NCBI GenBank assembly: GCA_021234155.1
Contig: JAJEKV010000112.1
Coordinates: forward strand, 62,001 to 126,000
Length of the DNA stretch: 64,000 nt
Source: Isoetes taiwanensis
Taxonomy: Eukaryota > Streptophyta > Lycopodiopsida > Isoetales > Isoetaceae
Direction: 5' to 3'
Position 1 is the stretch's first letter, and each line of letters begins with the position of its first letter. The position numbers and the translations under genes are program-made. Positions 1-11,739 of this stretch are shown here, in pieces. Under the pieces are notes generated by a model. That model did no database searches. It saw only the letters and a list, made by a program, of their open reading frames with translations, and was not told where the DNA came from.

Positions 1-559
1 ATAGCTTGCAAAGGGGCCACGGATCTCTTCTTTGCCACAGCTCTGAGCCAGTTGGTGTCCATCCTTGAAGGCAGTTTGTTGTCTTTAGTAGCCTTCAAAG
101 CAGCAGAAGGAGGTTTCTTATCAGCTGAAAGACCTTTTCTGCACATGCTAAATCCAACAAGTATATCCCTGTTGCACTTTATACCCGACAAACTTAAGGA
201 ATCATAGGACGGCAATATCCAGCCAAATCCCTTAGCACTAGTGGGCATCCCCTTGCCGCGGCCGCTTTGTTGACTTTACCGCAATCATAATGGATGGATC
301 ATAATTCTCGCCATCTCAAAACGCGTACTTCGACAAACCGCAGCCCTTGAGTATCTTCTACGCTGCAAATTATTGCATCCTGTACATTATTTTTGGTGCC
401 TTCCCACATAGCAATAACTATACCTAGCTGCTCGTAATCTTCTGGACCCTTCCCATTCCTAAAGAACAAACACAAGTCCTTTCGGCGGTCTCCAGTGACA
501 TGAGGTTTTGCTCGCGGAGATTTCAACACACCACTTCCTGCTTTTATCGGGAGTGACAA
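1..559 (-). pseudogene. Gene B, copy 1 (partial, cut by window edge)
   Basis: Two coding blocks read leftwards. Block 1 (about 302-545) contains RRKDLCLFFRNGKG, GIVIAMW and SVEDT; block 2 (about 1-237, open to the edge) contains GW, SYDSL, SGIK, DIL and DTNWL. Both align in order with gene B copy 2 (55.1-56.2 kb), whose matching pieces read HLKDLLLFFGKKG, GIVIDM, DVEDT and then GWVLDSYESLERSGIK. In both copies block 1 ends in a stop and block 2 resumes in another frame 40-60 bases later, so either a very short intron or an old frameshift sits there. A CAG acceptor precedes block 1 near 546. The ParB-like and methyltransferase-like parts would lie left of the window. I see no known catalytic motif in this portion; function is inferred only from copy 2. 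Confidence 0.6.
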
Positions 560-981
560 TTCTGATTGGTTCTACATTGGGCCCGCGGAATAGTTCGAGG
601 GCTGCAGAAGCAATTGAACACAGGTTAGATGCACTAGTATTGGAAGAAGGTGTTCATAAGGATCGCGGCCGCGATCCGGTTTATCAGTTGCAAACTAATA
701 AAGGGTGTTCTGTCACCATTATGCTGGCAAGAAATGCGGCCGCGTTCTTTACGAACAGCGAGTATTACGTTTTATATAAATTGCTCGCCACTATCGCGGC
801 CGCGATTGTCTTGAGCACTACCTTCCAGAAAAGAGGCAAGGTCGTGGTCACAACTATCGCGGCCGCGATCGTGGCGACCATCTAACTATCCTAAAAAGAC
901 ATGGCAGAAGCTATGGCGATACCTATGCTAAAAAAAATCGCGGAAATTACCTTCTCTGAGGGCAGAGGCGCGAGACATGGT

Positions 982-1041
982 GGCGCTAGAAATTTTCGGA
1001 TGGCGCTAGTAATTTGCTGAAGGCGCTAGAAATTTTTGCAA
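982..1041. repeat. 20-bp tandem repeat, 3 copies
   Basis: Three consecutive 20-base units begin with GGCGCTAG and continue AAATTTT or TAATTTG. The units differ at a few positions. Confidence 0.8.
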
Positions 1042-1081
1042 GGGTGATCAGAAAAATAAACGCCACTCTTTTTATAGACAT

Positions 1082-1181
1082 CGCCATTATGACGGGCACC
1101 GTCCTTATGACGGGCGCCATTATGATGGGCGGCGTCATTATGATGGGCGGCGTCATTATGAAGGGCGGCGTCATTATGATT
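1082..1181. repeat. 17-18-bp tandem repeat, about 6 copies
   Basis: Units of the form CGTCATTATGATGGGCGG run head to tail. The last three are almost identical and the earlier ones more diverged. Translations of this stretch give Met/Ile/Gly-rich frames on both strands; I treat these as artefacts of the repeat. Confidence 0.85.
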
Positions 1182-1399
1182 CGCGTATTCCCCATTACCC
1201 CTAAAAGCAACCCCGGCTTGGCGACGCACGGGGACGGTGACACGCGGAGAATTTGTGTGAGAGTGACTGTGGGGGGGGTTGGAAAGGACAAAGAAATCAC
1301 CCACGGCAGATGTCGGGGTTTAAATTGGATAGGGACAGGGACATTAGGGCATAAAAGGTCCCTTAGAAGGACAACATTTTGAAATTCAAATCCATTTCA

Positions 1400-2045
1400 A
1401 ATGCGGTAAGACCCTCCAACAATTTCATTGTTGCAAAGCTTGGGAAGGAGTTGTTCGGTAGGAGTTAATTTGAAGGCTATGTTGGATTACAATGGCCAGA
1501 TGAATTTCAAAGCATCCAAGCATATTTGACGTTGTAGAATTCATTGAAGGCCAAAGTCGCAAGTTCATTCATTAAAGCGTGTTTTCGATTAAATCACGCG
1601 ATGCACCATTTTTTGTGTCCGTAAATCAAATCTCGTTCTAATTTGGTAATATAGATTGCTTGTATCAACAATTCTTAAGATGTTCTGTTTGTAGGCGTTG
1701 ATGTCATTCATCTTCCTCGTCACGGGTGATCCTTAAGGCCACTGACTAGCGGTCATCGAGGATCGAAGGCGATCTTTCGAACATATTCTAGACTAAGGTA
1801 CCATTTAATGCTCTCCCATAAAGTTACCCATCAAGGGTTATTGATTCATCTACTTCTCCGCTCAGCGGTCGTCCCTACGACGCAGCTAGTACTCGTCCGG
1901 ATCGCGAAGGCGATTTTGCGCAGCATAATCTAGACTAAGGCACGTATAATCTAGACTATGGTATCTGCTTGCTCTAGGAGAATATGTTATCTCGCTTGCT
2001 CTAGGCACATTACAATCTAGACTATGGTATCTGCTTGCTCTAGGA
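1400..2045. other. Non-coding spacer with short direct repeats
   Basis: No supported gene. The motif ATCTAGACTA recurs, and a segment ATCTAGACTATGGTATCTGC followed by TTGCTCTAGGAG occurs twice (about 1948-1981 and 2012-2045). It lies between the divergent genes B and A of copy 1, where promoters of both would be expected; I see no clear TATA box. Confidence 0.5.
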
Positions 2046-2380
2046 GATCGCGGTCGCGATCCACGCTAACCAGGTTTAATCGGCTAACATGAAAAGTGCT
2101 CTGTGACATCGCGGCCGCGTTTTAACTGAGCAATAACGTCCATTGTGCTTGTAGACATGGCTGCCTCGAGGTCCATACTATTCCATGGAGTCAAAGTGGT
2201 GGAAGGAAAAGTACATGCCTTCGACAAGCACCACAACTTGCCCTTCTTAGAGATAAGCGTTGTAGTGTTTATGGAAGTTATTCTCGGCCGGAAGCATTGG
2301 TTTGCCATATCACGAACGGAATTTACAACACTTTCGCGGATTCGCTGAGGGAGTTTTTTATTTTGTGGCGGTAGCGGTGA

Positions 2381-5100
2381 ATGGCTACCCTTACACAAGA
2401 ACACGAAATATCCACCACCGCTTTTGCCGCGATTAAAACAATTGATTGGTCGGGGTTGCAAGCACCGGAAAGCCCTTCCGTGAATAACTTTCGAGGCATT
2501 TCAAGGGACGAGCTAGTAGAGAAAAGTTGCACACTACATATTTGCTGCAACATTCCGTATGCCCTTGGGGTGATCATCTTCGTTGACCCTAATCAGTCAG
2601 GTTTCGGTGACATGAGATTGGGAGAAGACTACTTGGCGGCAACCATAATGAAGACATTCCCTATGCGGATATAGGGCCACCACGCGATGCCAAGCATGTG
2701 TTTGAAATGCCACAGTTGCACGACCTGGTGAGGTGGCCGATTGCTTTGGTGTTAGTAGACAATGTTGCTGTGTCAACACTCATAAAGACTGCGAAACAGA
2801 CAGTCGTTGAAGCAGAACCCTATGCCATGCAAATTGAGCCTGAAAAGGCAACAAAGAGGACGTACAGAATGGTGAACCGGGCCCCACGTTCACCTCCTGT
2901 GGCCACTAAAGCTGAGAGAAAAATCACAGCAGCTTCCATTTTAGACTTTAAGTCTTCGCTCTGCCAAGCATGTAAGATGCCGCGCAAAACTTCTCATCGG
3001 CGAGATAGCGTGTAGGCGCGTAGGTTCTATTGGAACTTGCGAAGCTTGAGCAGGGACCGTTGCTCACGAACGCGGCGTCCGAAAGCTGATGCTAAATAAT
3101 AAGCAGGTATGCTTGAAAGCATGGCATAGAGCCTATGGTATACCAATGTCCACATTCTATAAGTGGCGAAGACTTTTCCTTGCTGGTCACGAGTTGCCTT
3201 GAGCATGGTAACACGGCACGAAAAAGCCGAGGCCTCACACTCTCTCACGGAAAGGCCATACTCTCTATGTACATCGATGAGAATGCGAGACGATGCCCCA
3301 CAGATCCAAAATCACTCTTGAAGGGGTGAGAGAGAATTTGAAGAGGCTCCCCTCTGGTCCTAACTAAAAGGACATTCTTCAAGAGGTGGACGCCAATGTG
3401 ATGGAGATGACGGGCAAGCACATCTCACATTCTTCATTCTCACGTGGGTGGAAGCAAAATCATTCGAGAGGTTGCAATAGCAAAGAGGACGACTTTCTCC
3501 AAGTGCAATACACGTATTGTAATAAAAGAGAAAATGGCTAAAACCGAGAGATCCACGGGAGAGAAGAGAATTGCGGATGGAAAGGAAGGAACACATGACA
3601 GCCCAAATCTCTTGTAGGAGCTTGTATCGGTCATGGAGATCGCTGGACCAGCCACTATCATACATGATAAGATGGACCAAAACAAGACTATGATTCCAAG
3701 ATGGAGAAATTAGCCAAATCGGTATGGAGAGGTGAACGCTTGAAAGTTAAGCGTGGATGATGCATCGATGCATGGCCATGGCATGTGTGCCTTAGGACAT
3801 TTCTCACTCGACCTTTGGAAGGATGATTCAAATTTTCATGTTGGTTCCTTGAATCATGCTATCAAAACACCGGAGGACACTTCAAGACAATTGGGGTCAT
3901 TTGAGAGAAGACGCCGCCACGAGGGCATGTGGGGAACCGCACTCCTAAACAGTCTGGGGTTGAGGACCAAAAAAAAACAATTGCTTTGGGGTAGACTTTG
4001 TAGCACCTCCTAAGCAAGCGGCGCAAATTTAAGAGGCTACCTAGGCGGCTCTACTTACTGACAACTAGACAAGCAAGCAGGCGAACAAGAACAAATATCT
4101 CTTCTCTTACCTATCCTATCTTGTGTGGTTGGGTGTTTTTGATCAAATACAGTTGGCTTCATGATGGTAGGCCACACTCATGATGACATTGATGCGCTCT
4201 TCGGTAACTATTCAACGTTAACGCGTTGTGAGGTCGGATGCTCTAACTATTCGGAACTAATGCAACTCTTCCAAGAATGTAGCACAAAGGCACCGACACC
4301 ATACCTTGTTACCGAGGTTCCCATTGGAAGGGGTTAAAGTAAAAGGTTACATTCGATAAGAAGGACCGCTTTGGTTGGTCACTTGGAGCCCCCCGTTATT
4401 CAAGTTCGCATGAATGATGGGTGGCCATTAATGTATTATAAGATGAGACCTGGTCATAGAGAATGGTTGCGAGAAAAGGGTATTCGGATGTGGAAAGCGG
4501 ATGACAATGGTTTGCCAAAGATACCCCATTGGCTTGCCCAAGACCTGTCCGGGCCATATGCATGCCTCAAGGACATAGGAGCATTGAGGTCGTCCATTGC
4601 GAACTACATTATGCATTGGGCTAACATCTCGGGGCTGGTGTGAACTCGTGGTCTAATACCTACATGAACGAGGTCATGGACTTTGGGGTGAAAGTGATGC
4701 GTGTGCTAGGTGAAGTACCCCGGGCAATCCAGAAATTCCAGAACTTCCGGCCCCAAACAAGGCAAGTTGTGCTTCAAGAGCCCTGAATCTATTCAGTCGA
4801 TCGATATGACGCCTCCGGTTTTGCCTATGTTGGGCCTACTAAGGATAAACCCAAGAATGCAAGTGGAGATATTTGACCCATACCAAGATGTTTAGAAAGG
4901 TATGTTTCTTCTTGTGAGACCAGCAGATGCATGTCCTAGATGGTTAGCGTATGTGGAAGAGGATCCAATACAAAATCCCACCCCTCATTATAACGAGGTT
5001 TTGTTTCTTGGTGGGAGCCTGCGTGGCTAGGAAAGGCACCCCGACGCTCAACAATATCGGGACTGCTGGCATAAGAAGTGGAGGCCGATCCTAATGACGG
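2381..5100 (+). pseudogene. Gene A, copy 1: DUF7869-type transposase-like relic
   Basis: A decayed plus-strand copy of the gene at 58.9-61.6 kb. Matching blocks appear in the same order: LVRWPIALVLVDN (2698-2770 region; copy 2 has LVRWNNDLVLVDG), a basic Cys-containing stretch ending near 3015, a DKMDQNKT-like block near 3668, DDSNFHVGSLN near 3825, GHTHDDIDALFGNYS at 4166-4215, a segment with WPLMYYKMRPGHREWL at 4420-4475, and the C-terminal GMFLLVRPADACPRW near 4900 followed by SWWEP near 5005. Frames shift many times and stops are present, so it is a pseudogene. DUF7869-type proteins are often transposon-associated and carry acidic residues in DxxD- and GHTHxDID-type motifs compatible with an RNase H-like fold; a transposase role is inference. 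The neighbouring minus-strand gene B (1-559) repeats the arrangement of copy 2. Confidence 0.65.
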
Positions 5101-5391
5101 AACCACGTTATCGCCCCTCTCAAAACGATAGACTATGCTTGGTCAGGGAACCTAAGCCATTACGGGGTTGTGATACCTCCCTCACAGAGGAATCCAGCTC
5201 TGTGAATTGCTTGCTAAAGAGGCATCCGAGGATGGAGATGAAACTTGAGTCTTACATGTACATTAAAGCATTTCACAAGAGACTATTTATTATCCATAAC
5301 ATCACTACAATAGACTATTTATTATTCATTACGCCTTGCATTTTTCATCTTAACACAAGAGCTCTTACACTATAACATGTTGAAGTGTGAT

Positions 5392-5635
5392 TCATTCATC
5401 TTCGGGATGCGTAGTAGTGATCCCCGATATCTCATAGCTCATGCGCGCCGGGAAGCCAAATCGATGGATCATCACATTAATTGACGGGGGCACAATCTCA
5501 ATCGCGCCCAAAGCTTTTCTTCGCGGTAGGGATCAATAAGAAGATGCCTCGCCTAGGCAACCAACAAGATCGAGTGGCTCATTGAGCACTTGATCGCCTC
5601 GATGTGGTGAACTCGATGAAGGCTTAAAAATCCAT
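5392..5635 (-). pseudogene. Small gene C1 (broken)
   Basis: The C-terminal frame reads VMIHRFGFPARMSYEISGI and ends PEDE before the stop. It matches intact C5 (36449-36691), which has VVIHLYWLPDQEIYELNGI and ends DDE. The rest is interrupted by stops and frame changes. Lying next to C2 in the same orientation, and just after gene A copy 1, suggests a local duplication. No known family is recognised. Confidence 0.5.
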
Positions 5636-5917
5636 GGGAGATCAATGAACTTTAGCCCCGAAGTGAGAAGTTTTTATAGTGAGGTAGAATTATTGGGGTA
5701 GACTTTACCCCAATTATTGCTGCTGTATAAGATCAATTGTATACATACAAGTATAATACATCTTTTCGTATGGATATGTTTTTGTGCTTTAGTAATTCAG
5801 GTGTGATTGAAAAGCTTTAGTAATTCATTGTGCTATTACATCCTTACATAGTTTATAGGTGCTCATACCATTATTACATCATAAACAGATATGAGAGTCA
5901 TCACCGATAACATTGAT

Positions 5918-6160
5918 TCACTCATCATCAACATCAAAGCTCGTGGATGCTATTCACTCATAGATCTCCGATCGAAGCCAAGAAATGTGGACTTTAACAC
6001 GAAAGTGAGCTTCTTGCAAGCACTAAGCGGGACCATCAGCCTTAGATTGGAGCCATGGATCAAGATTAACACCATTTCTTCATGCATTCATTCGATCATT
6101 GTAGCTCAAGTAGCACTTGAAAGATCGGATGTGCTCTGGACGAGGCATCGAGGAAGCCAT
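5918..6160 (-). pseudogene. Small gene C2 (broken copy of C5)
   Basis: Reading leftwards from the ATG at 6160 gives PRPEHIRSFKCYLSYND, then a stop, then NLDPWLQSKADGPA, and the end DVDDE before the stop. This is nearly residue-for-residue the intact C5 protein (RPEHIRSFKCYLSYND, NLDPWLQSKADGPA, VDDE). At least three in-frame stops disable it. Its upstream region is also conserved with that of C5, including a TATAAAA box about 37 bases before the ATG, so promoter and coding region were copied together. Confidence 0.75.
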
Positions 6161-6186
6161 GGAAGATGAATGATCTCTACCCCCGA

Positions 6187-6310
6187 GTCGAGCTGTTTTT
6201 ATAGTGAAGTGAAATTATTGATGTGAATTATTGGTGTAGAATGTAGGGCCATTATTGGGCTTCTACAAGTATCATGTACACGTACAAGTATAACACATAA
6301 TTTGTATGTA
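6187..6310 (-). promoter_or_regulatory. Promoter-like region of C2
   Basis: Read on the minus strand it contains CAATAATGG, CACCAATAATT and CATCAATAATTT followed by CACTATAAAAACAGCTC (TATA box at about 6195-6204). The same order, spacing and wording occurs before C5 (36362-36430). Repeated CAATAAT motifs before a TATA box look like a conserved core promoter. Confidence 0.6.
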
Positions 6311-6558
6311 TATGTGTATGTTAATTACCTCATGTTTGTTGGGCTCGAGAACTAGGTGAAAGTATTCGTGCTTGAGCAAATAAGGTGTGCTTAAAATTCT
6401 CAAAATTGCGTTATTTTATCCAATTAATGAAATCATGCTTAATTGTAGCAGTGATGCCCGCCAAAATGCCTAAAAGAAATAGTCGTTTTTGGGTCATACG
6501 TCATTTTTTGAGGCATTTGTACAATTTCAAAAAAATATAGGGTATTTTGATCAATACT

Positions 6559-6618
6559 AAAAAATACAAGGGTATTTTTATCAATACCATATTTTAAAAA
6601 ATACCCTTGTATTTTTTA
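6559..6618. repeat. AT-rich inverted repeat
   Basis: The arm AAAAATACAAGGGTATTTT is followed about 20 bases later by its reverse complement. It sits in a larger AT-rich stretch (6460-6780) in which ATGCCTAAAA-type segments also recur. It may be a MITE remnant; no transposase is present. Confidence 0.55.
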
Positions 6619-7189
6619 AAATTTTCTTACATATCAAATAATGCAAGTATTGGCATATTGGAAAAACTCTAAAAATATCCTTATATTTTTAGGTATTTGT
6701 CAAAATACCTCTGTATTTTTTAGAATTATAAAAATGCTCCCAAAAATGCCTAAAAATAGATATTTCTTTGTGGGTAAGTTGGCAGGCAGCGCTGCTATAG
6801 TTCTTCTATTTTTCATCAACGAAGCAAATTGGTTCCTCAACTGGCCATCAACAAAGAAATTTTGCATCCTTATTAGCCATCTCCTTTGAGTAATTTCATT
6901 TTTCGGAGGTATATTCTTAGTTTTTCTTTGATATAGAGTAAGATGCCTTAAGAATTAGATTACCTTTACCTTAGAACCATATCTCTTCGATGTTGCAGCA
7001 ATTGCCAGGCAAAACATGGAATTCCTTATAGAATATTAGTTTGAACCATTGATAAAGATTAAGAATGCAGTTCGGGCACACGCCATTACATCATTCACTG
7101 AAATCATAGTCAACAAGATTGACAATCTAGATATAGGGTGAAATGCAGAGAATAAGGTTGTGTATGACATTTATATGCTTCTGTAATAG

Positions 7190-7988
7190 TTGGTGGCCCA
7201 AGATGTAAAATACGAGCTATCGAGCAAAATTGTGGTAGTGTGCAACAGTTGGGCAACAAAGAAGCATCTGCTAGCTGGTTGGCTAGGAAATACCATGATA
7301 AGTTCAAGAAACATCCACATTACAGACCAACAGAATTGATTGATGATTTTAAGAGGGGAGCTGATGTCACTATATCATGCAATGTGGCTTACAATGCCAA
7401 GTATGGCTATGATTAATGGCGACTACGACTACAGAAGAGCTTATAGAAAGCTACATTCTTTTTGCGACAAACTAATAGAAAACAATCCAAGGAGGAATTC
7501 ATCGCCATTTTTACAAACTGATTCTTAGGTATGGAGCATGTCTAATTAGTAGGATTGGATGCTACTTTTTGGTAGGTAAATACCTTGACCACTTAATTTG
7601 CGCTATAGGTATTGATGTTATAAGAGCTCTTTATCCTGTTGCATTTTCAGTGATAGACAAGGAGAATAGGGAGAATTGGATCTGGTCTTTGTTGCAATTG
7701 CTTGGGTATTTAGAGATACATCCAGGCCCTACATTTGTGTCAGATGGGGATAAGGGACTGCAAGAAATACTACATGCTATCTTTCCTAGCAATCCAAATG
7801 CTTTCTGCATGGGGCATCTTGAAGCCAACTTAAAAAAAAAAAATGCAACAATACCAAATTTTTATGCAAGTGAAATTTCTAGAATCATTATTTCTAGGTG
7901 TCTTATCAATACGGCATTTGTATCTTGTGTACAACACTTTTTGGCTCACGCATTTGATAGAAAAGTGTACTATGATCACCTCTTATAA
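7190..7988 (+). pseudogene. MULE (Mutator-like) transposase relic
   Basis: A conceptual translation runs ASASWLARKYHDKFKKHP (about 7262-7315), a linker, then after several stops GLDATFLVGKYLDHLICAIG at 7553-7612, YPVAFSVIDKENRENWIWSL at 7633-7692, FVSDGDKGLQEIL and FCMGHLEANLKKK to 7850. These match the order of the MULE transposase core: the DATF Asp, the D in the SDGDKG block, and a C..H-type motif after it. The open segment 7569-7988 is 139 codons, while a full MULE transposase is several times longer, and stops separate the N-terminal part. No terminal inverted repeats were found around it. Confidence 0.8.
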
Positions 7989-8283
7989 ATATTATACATT
8001 GAAAATTCAATCATGACAATCCAGTCTATGACTATATTCCCAACAAAAACATATTCACGGTACATATGTTTTGCATAAATACATGTGTAAGATTAATAGT
8101 ACGCGAATATTTAGTGCGATGCTTTCAACATAGTGATAGTAAGGGAAGGTCCAGTGTTGCATGTCATTTGTCCTTGCATATTCAATGCTTATAATGGTTG
8201 TTTCCTCAATGGTTTTTTGTGCTTCTTTCTTCTAGTTTTACTTTCAACTCTTAAAGCTAAATCATGGTACTTTTTCATTTTTT

Positions 8284-8416
8284 TGTTAGTATATTTATCT
8301 ACTTATTATTAGACTTGCCTTTTAGGCAAGATATATGGACACATGAAAAGTATTAATGGAAGTATCTTGTGTGTGCAACCTTCTCTTGTTGTTTACTTGT
8401 TATTACTTGTTTAATA
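8284..8416 (+). repeat. 133-bp LTR-like repeat, first copy
   Basis: It starts TGTTAGTATATTTATC and ends TGTTTAATA, and is almost identical to 8466-8598; one visible difference is ATATGG versus ATATGT. It lies 49 bases upstream of the copia 5-prime LTR, so it is probably a solo LTR or the result of unequal exchange. Confidence 0.7.
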
Positions 8417-8465
8417 TTCGAGGCATTCTAGGCCTCACATCTATGTTTATCCAGATATTTACTAT

Positions 8466-8598
8466 TGTTAGTATATTTATCTACTTATTATTAGACTTGC
8501 CTTTTAGGCAAGATATATGTACACATGAAAAGTATTAATGGAAGTATCTTGTGTGTGCAACCTTCTCTTGTTGTTTACTTGTTATTACTTGTTTAATA
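8466..8598 (+). repeat. Short 5-prime LTR of the copia element
   Basis: A second copy of the 133-bp repeat, followed immediately by a tRNA primer-binding site. That position and the TG start mark it as the 5-prime LTR. No matching 3-prime LTR was found after the RNase H region (16.3-17.3 kb), so the element is truncated at its 3-prime end. Confidence 0.7.
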
Positions 8599-9231
8599 TG
8601 GTATCAGAGCAGGCAACGGTTTCCATACGTGGGGCGACTGGAACAAGGACGCTCTATGTGTTTGATGGGACAGGTTATCCTGCATGGAAAACGAAGATGA
8701 AAATTGTACTCCGAAATGACAAAGTTATTGATGTTGTGTTAGGAGTGGTGGTGCGTCCTTTGCAACCTGAAAGTGCGCCTGGGGTTCTTTTGACACAAGG
8801 GTCTCAGTATGATGCATGGCGCAAAGAAGTAGAAGATTGGGATGATAAAGATCAGGTTGCTCGCGGCATGATATTTTATGCCCTTAAGGATTCTATTCTT
8901 GTTGATGCCGAAGTATATGAGCATGCTAATGAAGTATGGGAGTATTTAGACAAAATTTATTTGAAGCGGACAAAGCAAGAAGTGTTGCATCTACGTAATA
9001 AATTGAGCAGTTTAAAGTATATGGTTACAGATTCCATTGATGATCATATTGATAAATTCAAAGAATTGGTAGAACAATTGTCAGCGGCTGGGGCACCGGT
9101 GGAGAAAGAGCAATTACCTGTCATGTTGTTAGGCACGATGCCTCATGATTTTGACACTATAGTCACTGTTCTTCTTAATAAAGAAGATTTGGCTTTTGAA
9201 AGTGCATGTTTATCATTGAAAGATCATGTTT
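8598..9231 (+). CDS. Ty1/copia Gag-like protein (UBN2 type)
   Basis: An uninterrupted frame of about 211 codons. The N-terminus has the FDGTGYPAWKTKMKIVL block typical of copia Gag, followed by DWDDKDQVARGMIFYAL, EVWEYLDKIYLKR, LRNKLSSLKYM and LLGTMPHDFDTIVT. This capsid-like part packages element RNA in the cytoplasm. The start is uncertain: the ATG at 8598 overlaps the PBS and the next in-frame Met lies inside the conserved domain. The frame ends at 9231, before the zinc knuckle, which appears about 250 bases further on, so gag is truncated relative to a full Gag-Pol. Confidence 0.8.
8599..8610 (+). promoter_or_regulatory. Primer-binding site (initiator tRNA-Met type)
   Basis: TGGTATCAGAGC is the standard plant PBS complementary to the 3-prime end of initiator tRNA-Met. 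The only ATG ahead of the gag domain (8598) overlaps it, so gag may start inside the PBS or by another route. Confidence 0.85.
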
Positions 9232-10850
9232 AAAAGTGAAGCATGAGGTTGTTCCCCAGAGGAAAAAGCTTTAGTTGTTCATACCACTCCGATGAACAAA
9301 TTCTTACGGTGTTCTCGGCGTGCTAGAGAGCCTAGTGATGGTGAAAAAGGCTTTTTATGTTGCATATAAAAGTTTAAAAAGAAGCATATATCCCAAGACG
9401 GAATTTTTCTCGCCGGACGTTATTCTAGTGGTGGATTTTCGGTGGCACAACTCGTGCTTTTCCCCGGGTTACTGGCAATAAGGACCGTGGGTGTTCTTTT
9501 TGTGGAAAGTATAATCATGAGGATTCTAATTGTCATCTTCGTCAATTTTTTGAGAAACACCATGCTCATAATAACATGGTTTATGAAGCTCAGGCTATGT
9601 TGGTGGATTCATCCACTTATTTTATTGTTGATTCAGGAGCAACTTCGCACATGACTTATGCCAAGGAGCATTTGGTGAATTATTTTCCTATTCACTTTAA
9701 AAAATTGGTGTATCTTGGTGACGATACTTGTCATAAAGTAGAAGGTATTGGAGATTTACGTATACAGACCTCATCTGGGGTCTATATTCTAGGAGGTGTT
9801 CTCCATGTTCCTGGATTGCGCCGAACACTGCTTTCTGTTTCTCGACTTGCTGACTTAGGTGATGTGGTGCAGTTTGAACGAAATGTTTGTCATTTCATTG
9901 TTGATGGTTGCATATTAGCTACTGCTCACCGCATAGGACATCTTTATCAAATTAATCTCACTGCTGATTTTGTGAATATGGCGACAGACAAAGGCAGTGG
10001 TTTGTCGTTGTTGTGGCACCACAGGTTTGGTCATGTCAGTTTCCCTTATCTTGTCGCCCTGGAACGTAACAAGGCGGTGAAAGGATTTCATTTATCTTCA
10101 AAGTCTATGGGCGGTTGTGATACATGTGCTCTTGGGAAATTGCATAGGCGCCCGTTCTTCAAATCTGAGATTTCGACAACTAATATTCTTGACTTGGTGC
10201 ACTCTGATATTTGTGGTCCATTGCCATATTCACATTGAGGTGGTCGCTACTTTTTACTATTCATTGATGATTTTTCTAGATATACACATGTTTATATTCT
10301 CAAAAACAAGTCTGAGGTATTTGCTAAGTTCAAGGAGTTCAAGAGGATGGTTGAAACACAAACGGGTAGGCGATTGAAAAGATTGCGCAGTGACAATGGT
10401 GGTGAATATAAATCGCATGCTTTTGCTCAATTTTGTGTTGAAGAAGGTGTTCATCATGAGTTTACTATTCCTTATACACCTGTGAGAATGGAGGTCGGCG
10501 CTTAAGAATCGTACTATTTTGAATCTTTGCCCGGTTGTATGTTGATTCATGCGGGACTTGAAAGTTCTTTTTGGGCAGAATGGGTGGCAGCCGCTTCCAT
10601 CTATCTTGAGAATAGATTGCTTTTACATTTGCTTTAGGTGATATGACTCCATATCGATTATGGTTTGGTGATAAGCGGATGTTGCACATTTCGCATTTTT
10701 GGATGTTTGGCTTGGGTACATATTTCTACTCGTAAAAGCTTGACCCGATGTCTAGAAGGTGTATTTTCTTGGGATATTCCTTTGACACGGTGGCTATCGC
10801 TTTTGGGATATTGAGGCACGAAGAGTTATCTTGGGAAGAGATGAAGTCAG
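9232..10850 (+). pseudogene. Copia pol, 5-prime part: zinc knuckle, protease, integrase
   Basis: Near 9490-9535 a CX2CX4HX4C knuckle reads CSFCGKYNHEDSNC. The protease active site VDSGATSHM follows near 9630. The GAG-pre-integrase block LLWHHRFGHV with CDTCALGK lies at 10008-10140, and the integrase core has [20 protein letters not shown] and LRSDNGGEY. An in-frame TGA at 10236 replaces the usual Lys/Gly codons after PYSH. The frame breaks again near 10503 and is scrambled from about 10500 to 10800. EARRVILGRDEV at 10813-10849 is the last recognisable block before the 3.77-kb insertion. Confidence 0.85.
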
Positions 10851-10934
10851 TATTTAATTAAAGTGGGACAAATCCTTAATTTTGGGACTCGAGGCCCGAA
10901 AATGGGACAAATTTTTTACATTGAATCGTTGTTA

Positions 10935-11205
10935 GATAAGGGGGGGAAGGGAGAAGTTGGGGAGAAGTTGAGAGAAGTAATGGAAGGGATAAGTTAGAAG
11001 AAGGGGGGGGAGGGAGGAAGTTTGAAAGGGGGGCAAGGGGAGGTGAGGGGAAGGGGGAGGAGAAGAGGGGCAAGGGAGGTGAGTTCCGGAAGGGGGTGAG
11101 AAGAGGGGCAAAGGCGAGGTGAGTTCGGAAGGGGTGAGAAGAGGGGCAAGTGGGAAGAGTTGGGGAAGAGATGAAGGGGAAGGGAGAGGGGAAGACCAAA
11201 ATAAC
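10935..11205 (+). repeat. G-rich polypurine tract
   Basis: About 270 bases of almost pure G and A on the plus strand, made of loosely repeated GAGGGGAAGGGG and GGGGCAAGG units. Frames across it are Pro/Ser-rich artefacts. Runs of G suggest possible triplex or G-quadruplex formation. Confidence 0.7.
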
Positions 11206-11739
11206 TAAAGGGAATATATCCCCTTGAGATTAAAAATAATAATATTAAAATATAATTAATAATTAATTTAATTAAATATAAAACAATTTAATTGATTTAA
11301 TAAAAAATATGTGTTCTCGATTTCTTGAGTCGAGAATTGAAGAGTCTTTCCTGAAGACCTATGCAAACGAGGTGAATTCAGAGGCTCCACTCATTTTGCC
11401 CCCTTGCGTTATATGCCCGTTACTCCGAGCGCTCTATGCTTTCCAGAGGACTATATCCACGTGATACAAAAGCCTATCAAAACCTACACAAATTCTATTT
11501 GTTGGCAATACAAACATTCATATGCACGGTGAGGTAAAACGTCCCTCAAATGCAAAGGAAGACTCTGCAACTCTGCCTCACAGACTCAGGCAAAAAGCAG
11601 AGGCAAAATCTTGACAGCCGGCCAACTCCGGTGCAAAATGCGAGGTCTCAGTTTGCAACACCCATACTACGGCGGATTCTAATGCGGCATGTTGAATAAT
11701 GACATTCAGGCGGCACCCTAGAAACTAAACTTCCAGAAC

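Larger units (their letters stand above)
254..2120. repeat. Dispersed GCGGCCGC palindromes
   Basis: Near-identical short palindromes with core TCGCGGCCGCGA occur at about 254-263 (GCGGCCGC only), 660-677 (an 18-base perfect palindrome), 735-748, 793-807, 854-870, 2046-2061 (GCGGTCGC variant) and 2107-2120. The first lies between the two coding blocks of gene B copy 1. The next four lie just upstream of its block 1, where an intron is expected. The last two lie between gene B and gene A. Flanking sequence is not shared between sites, so these are dispersed short elements and not tandem repeats. Confidence 0.75.

Noticed and set aside
508-885. 125-codon plus-strand frame
   Set aside because: It runs through four palindromes that give repeated TIAAAI peptides and lies opposite the intron of gene B copy 1; no domain.
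986-1382. Met/Ile/Gly- and His/Asn-rich frames on both strands
   Set aside because: Produced by the 18-bp tandem repeat; all frames are open because the unit lacks stops.
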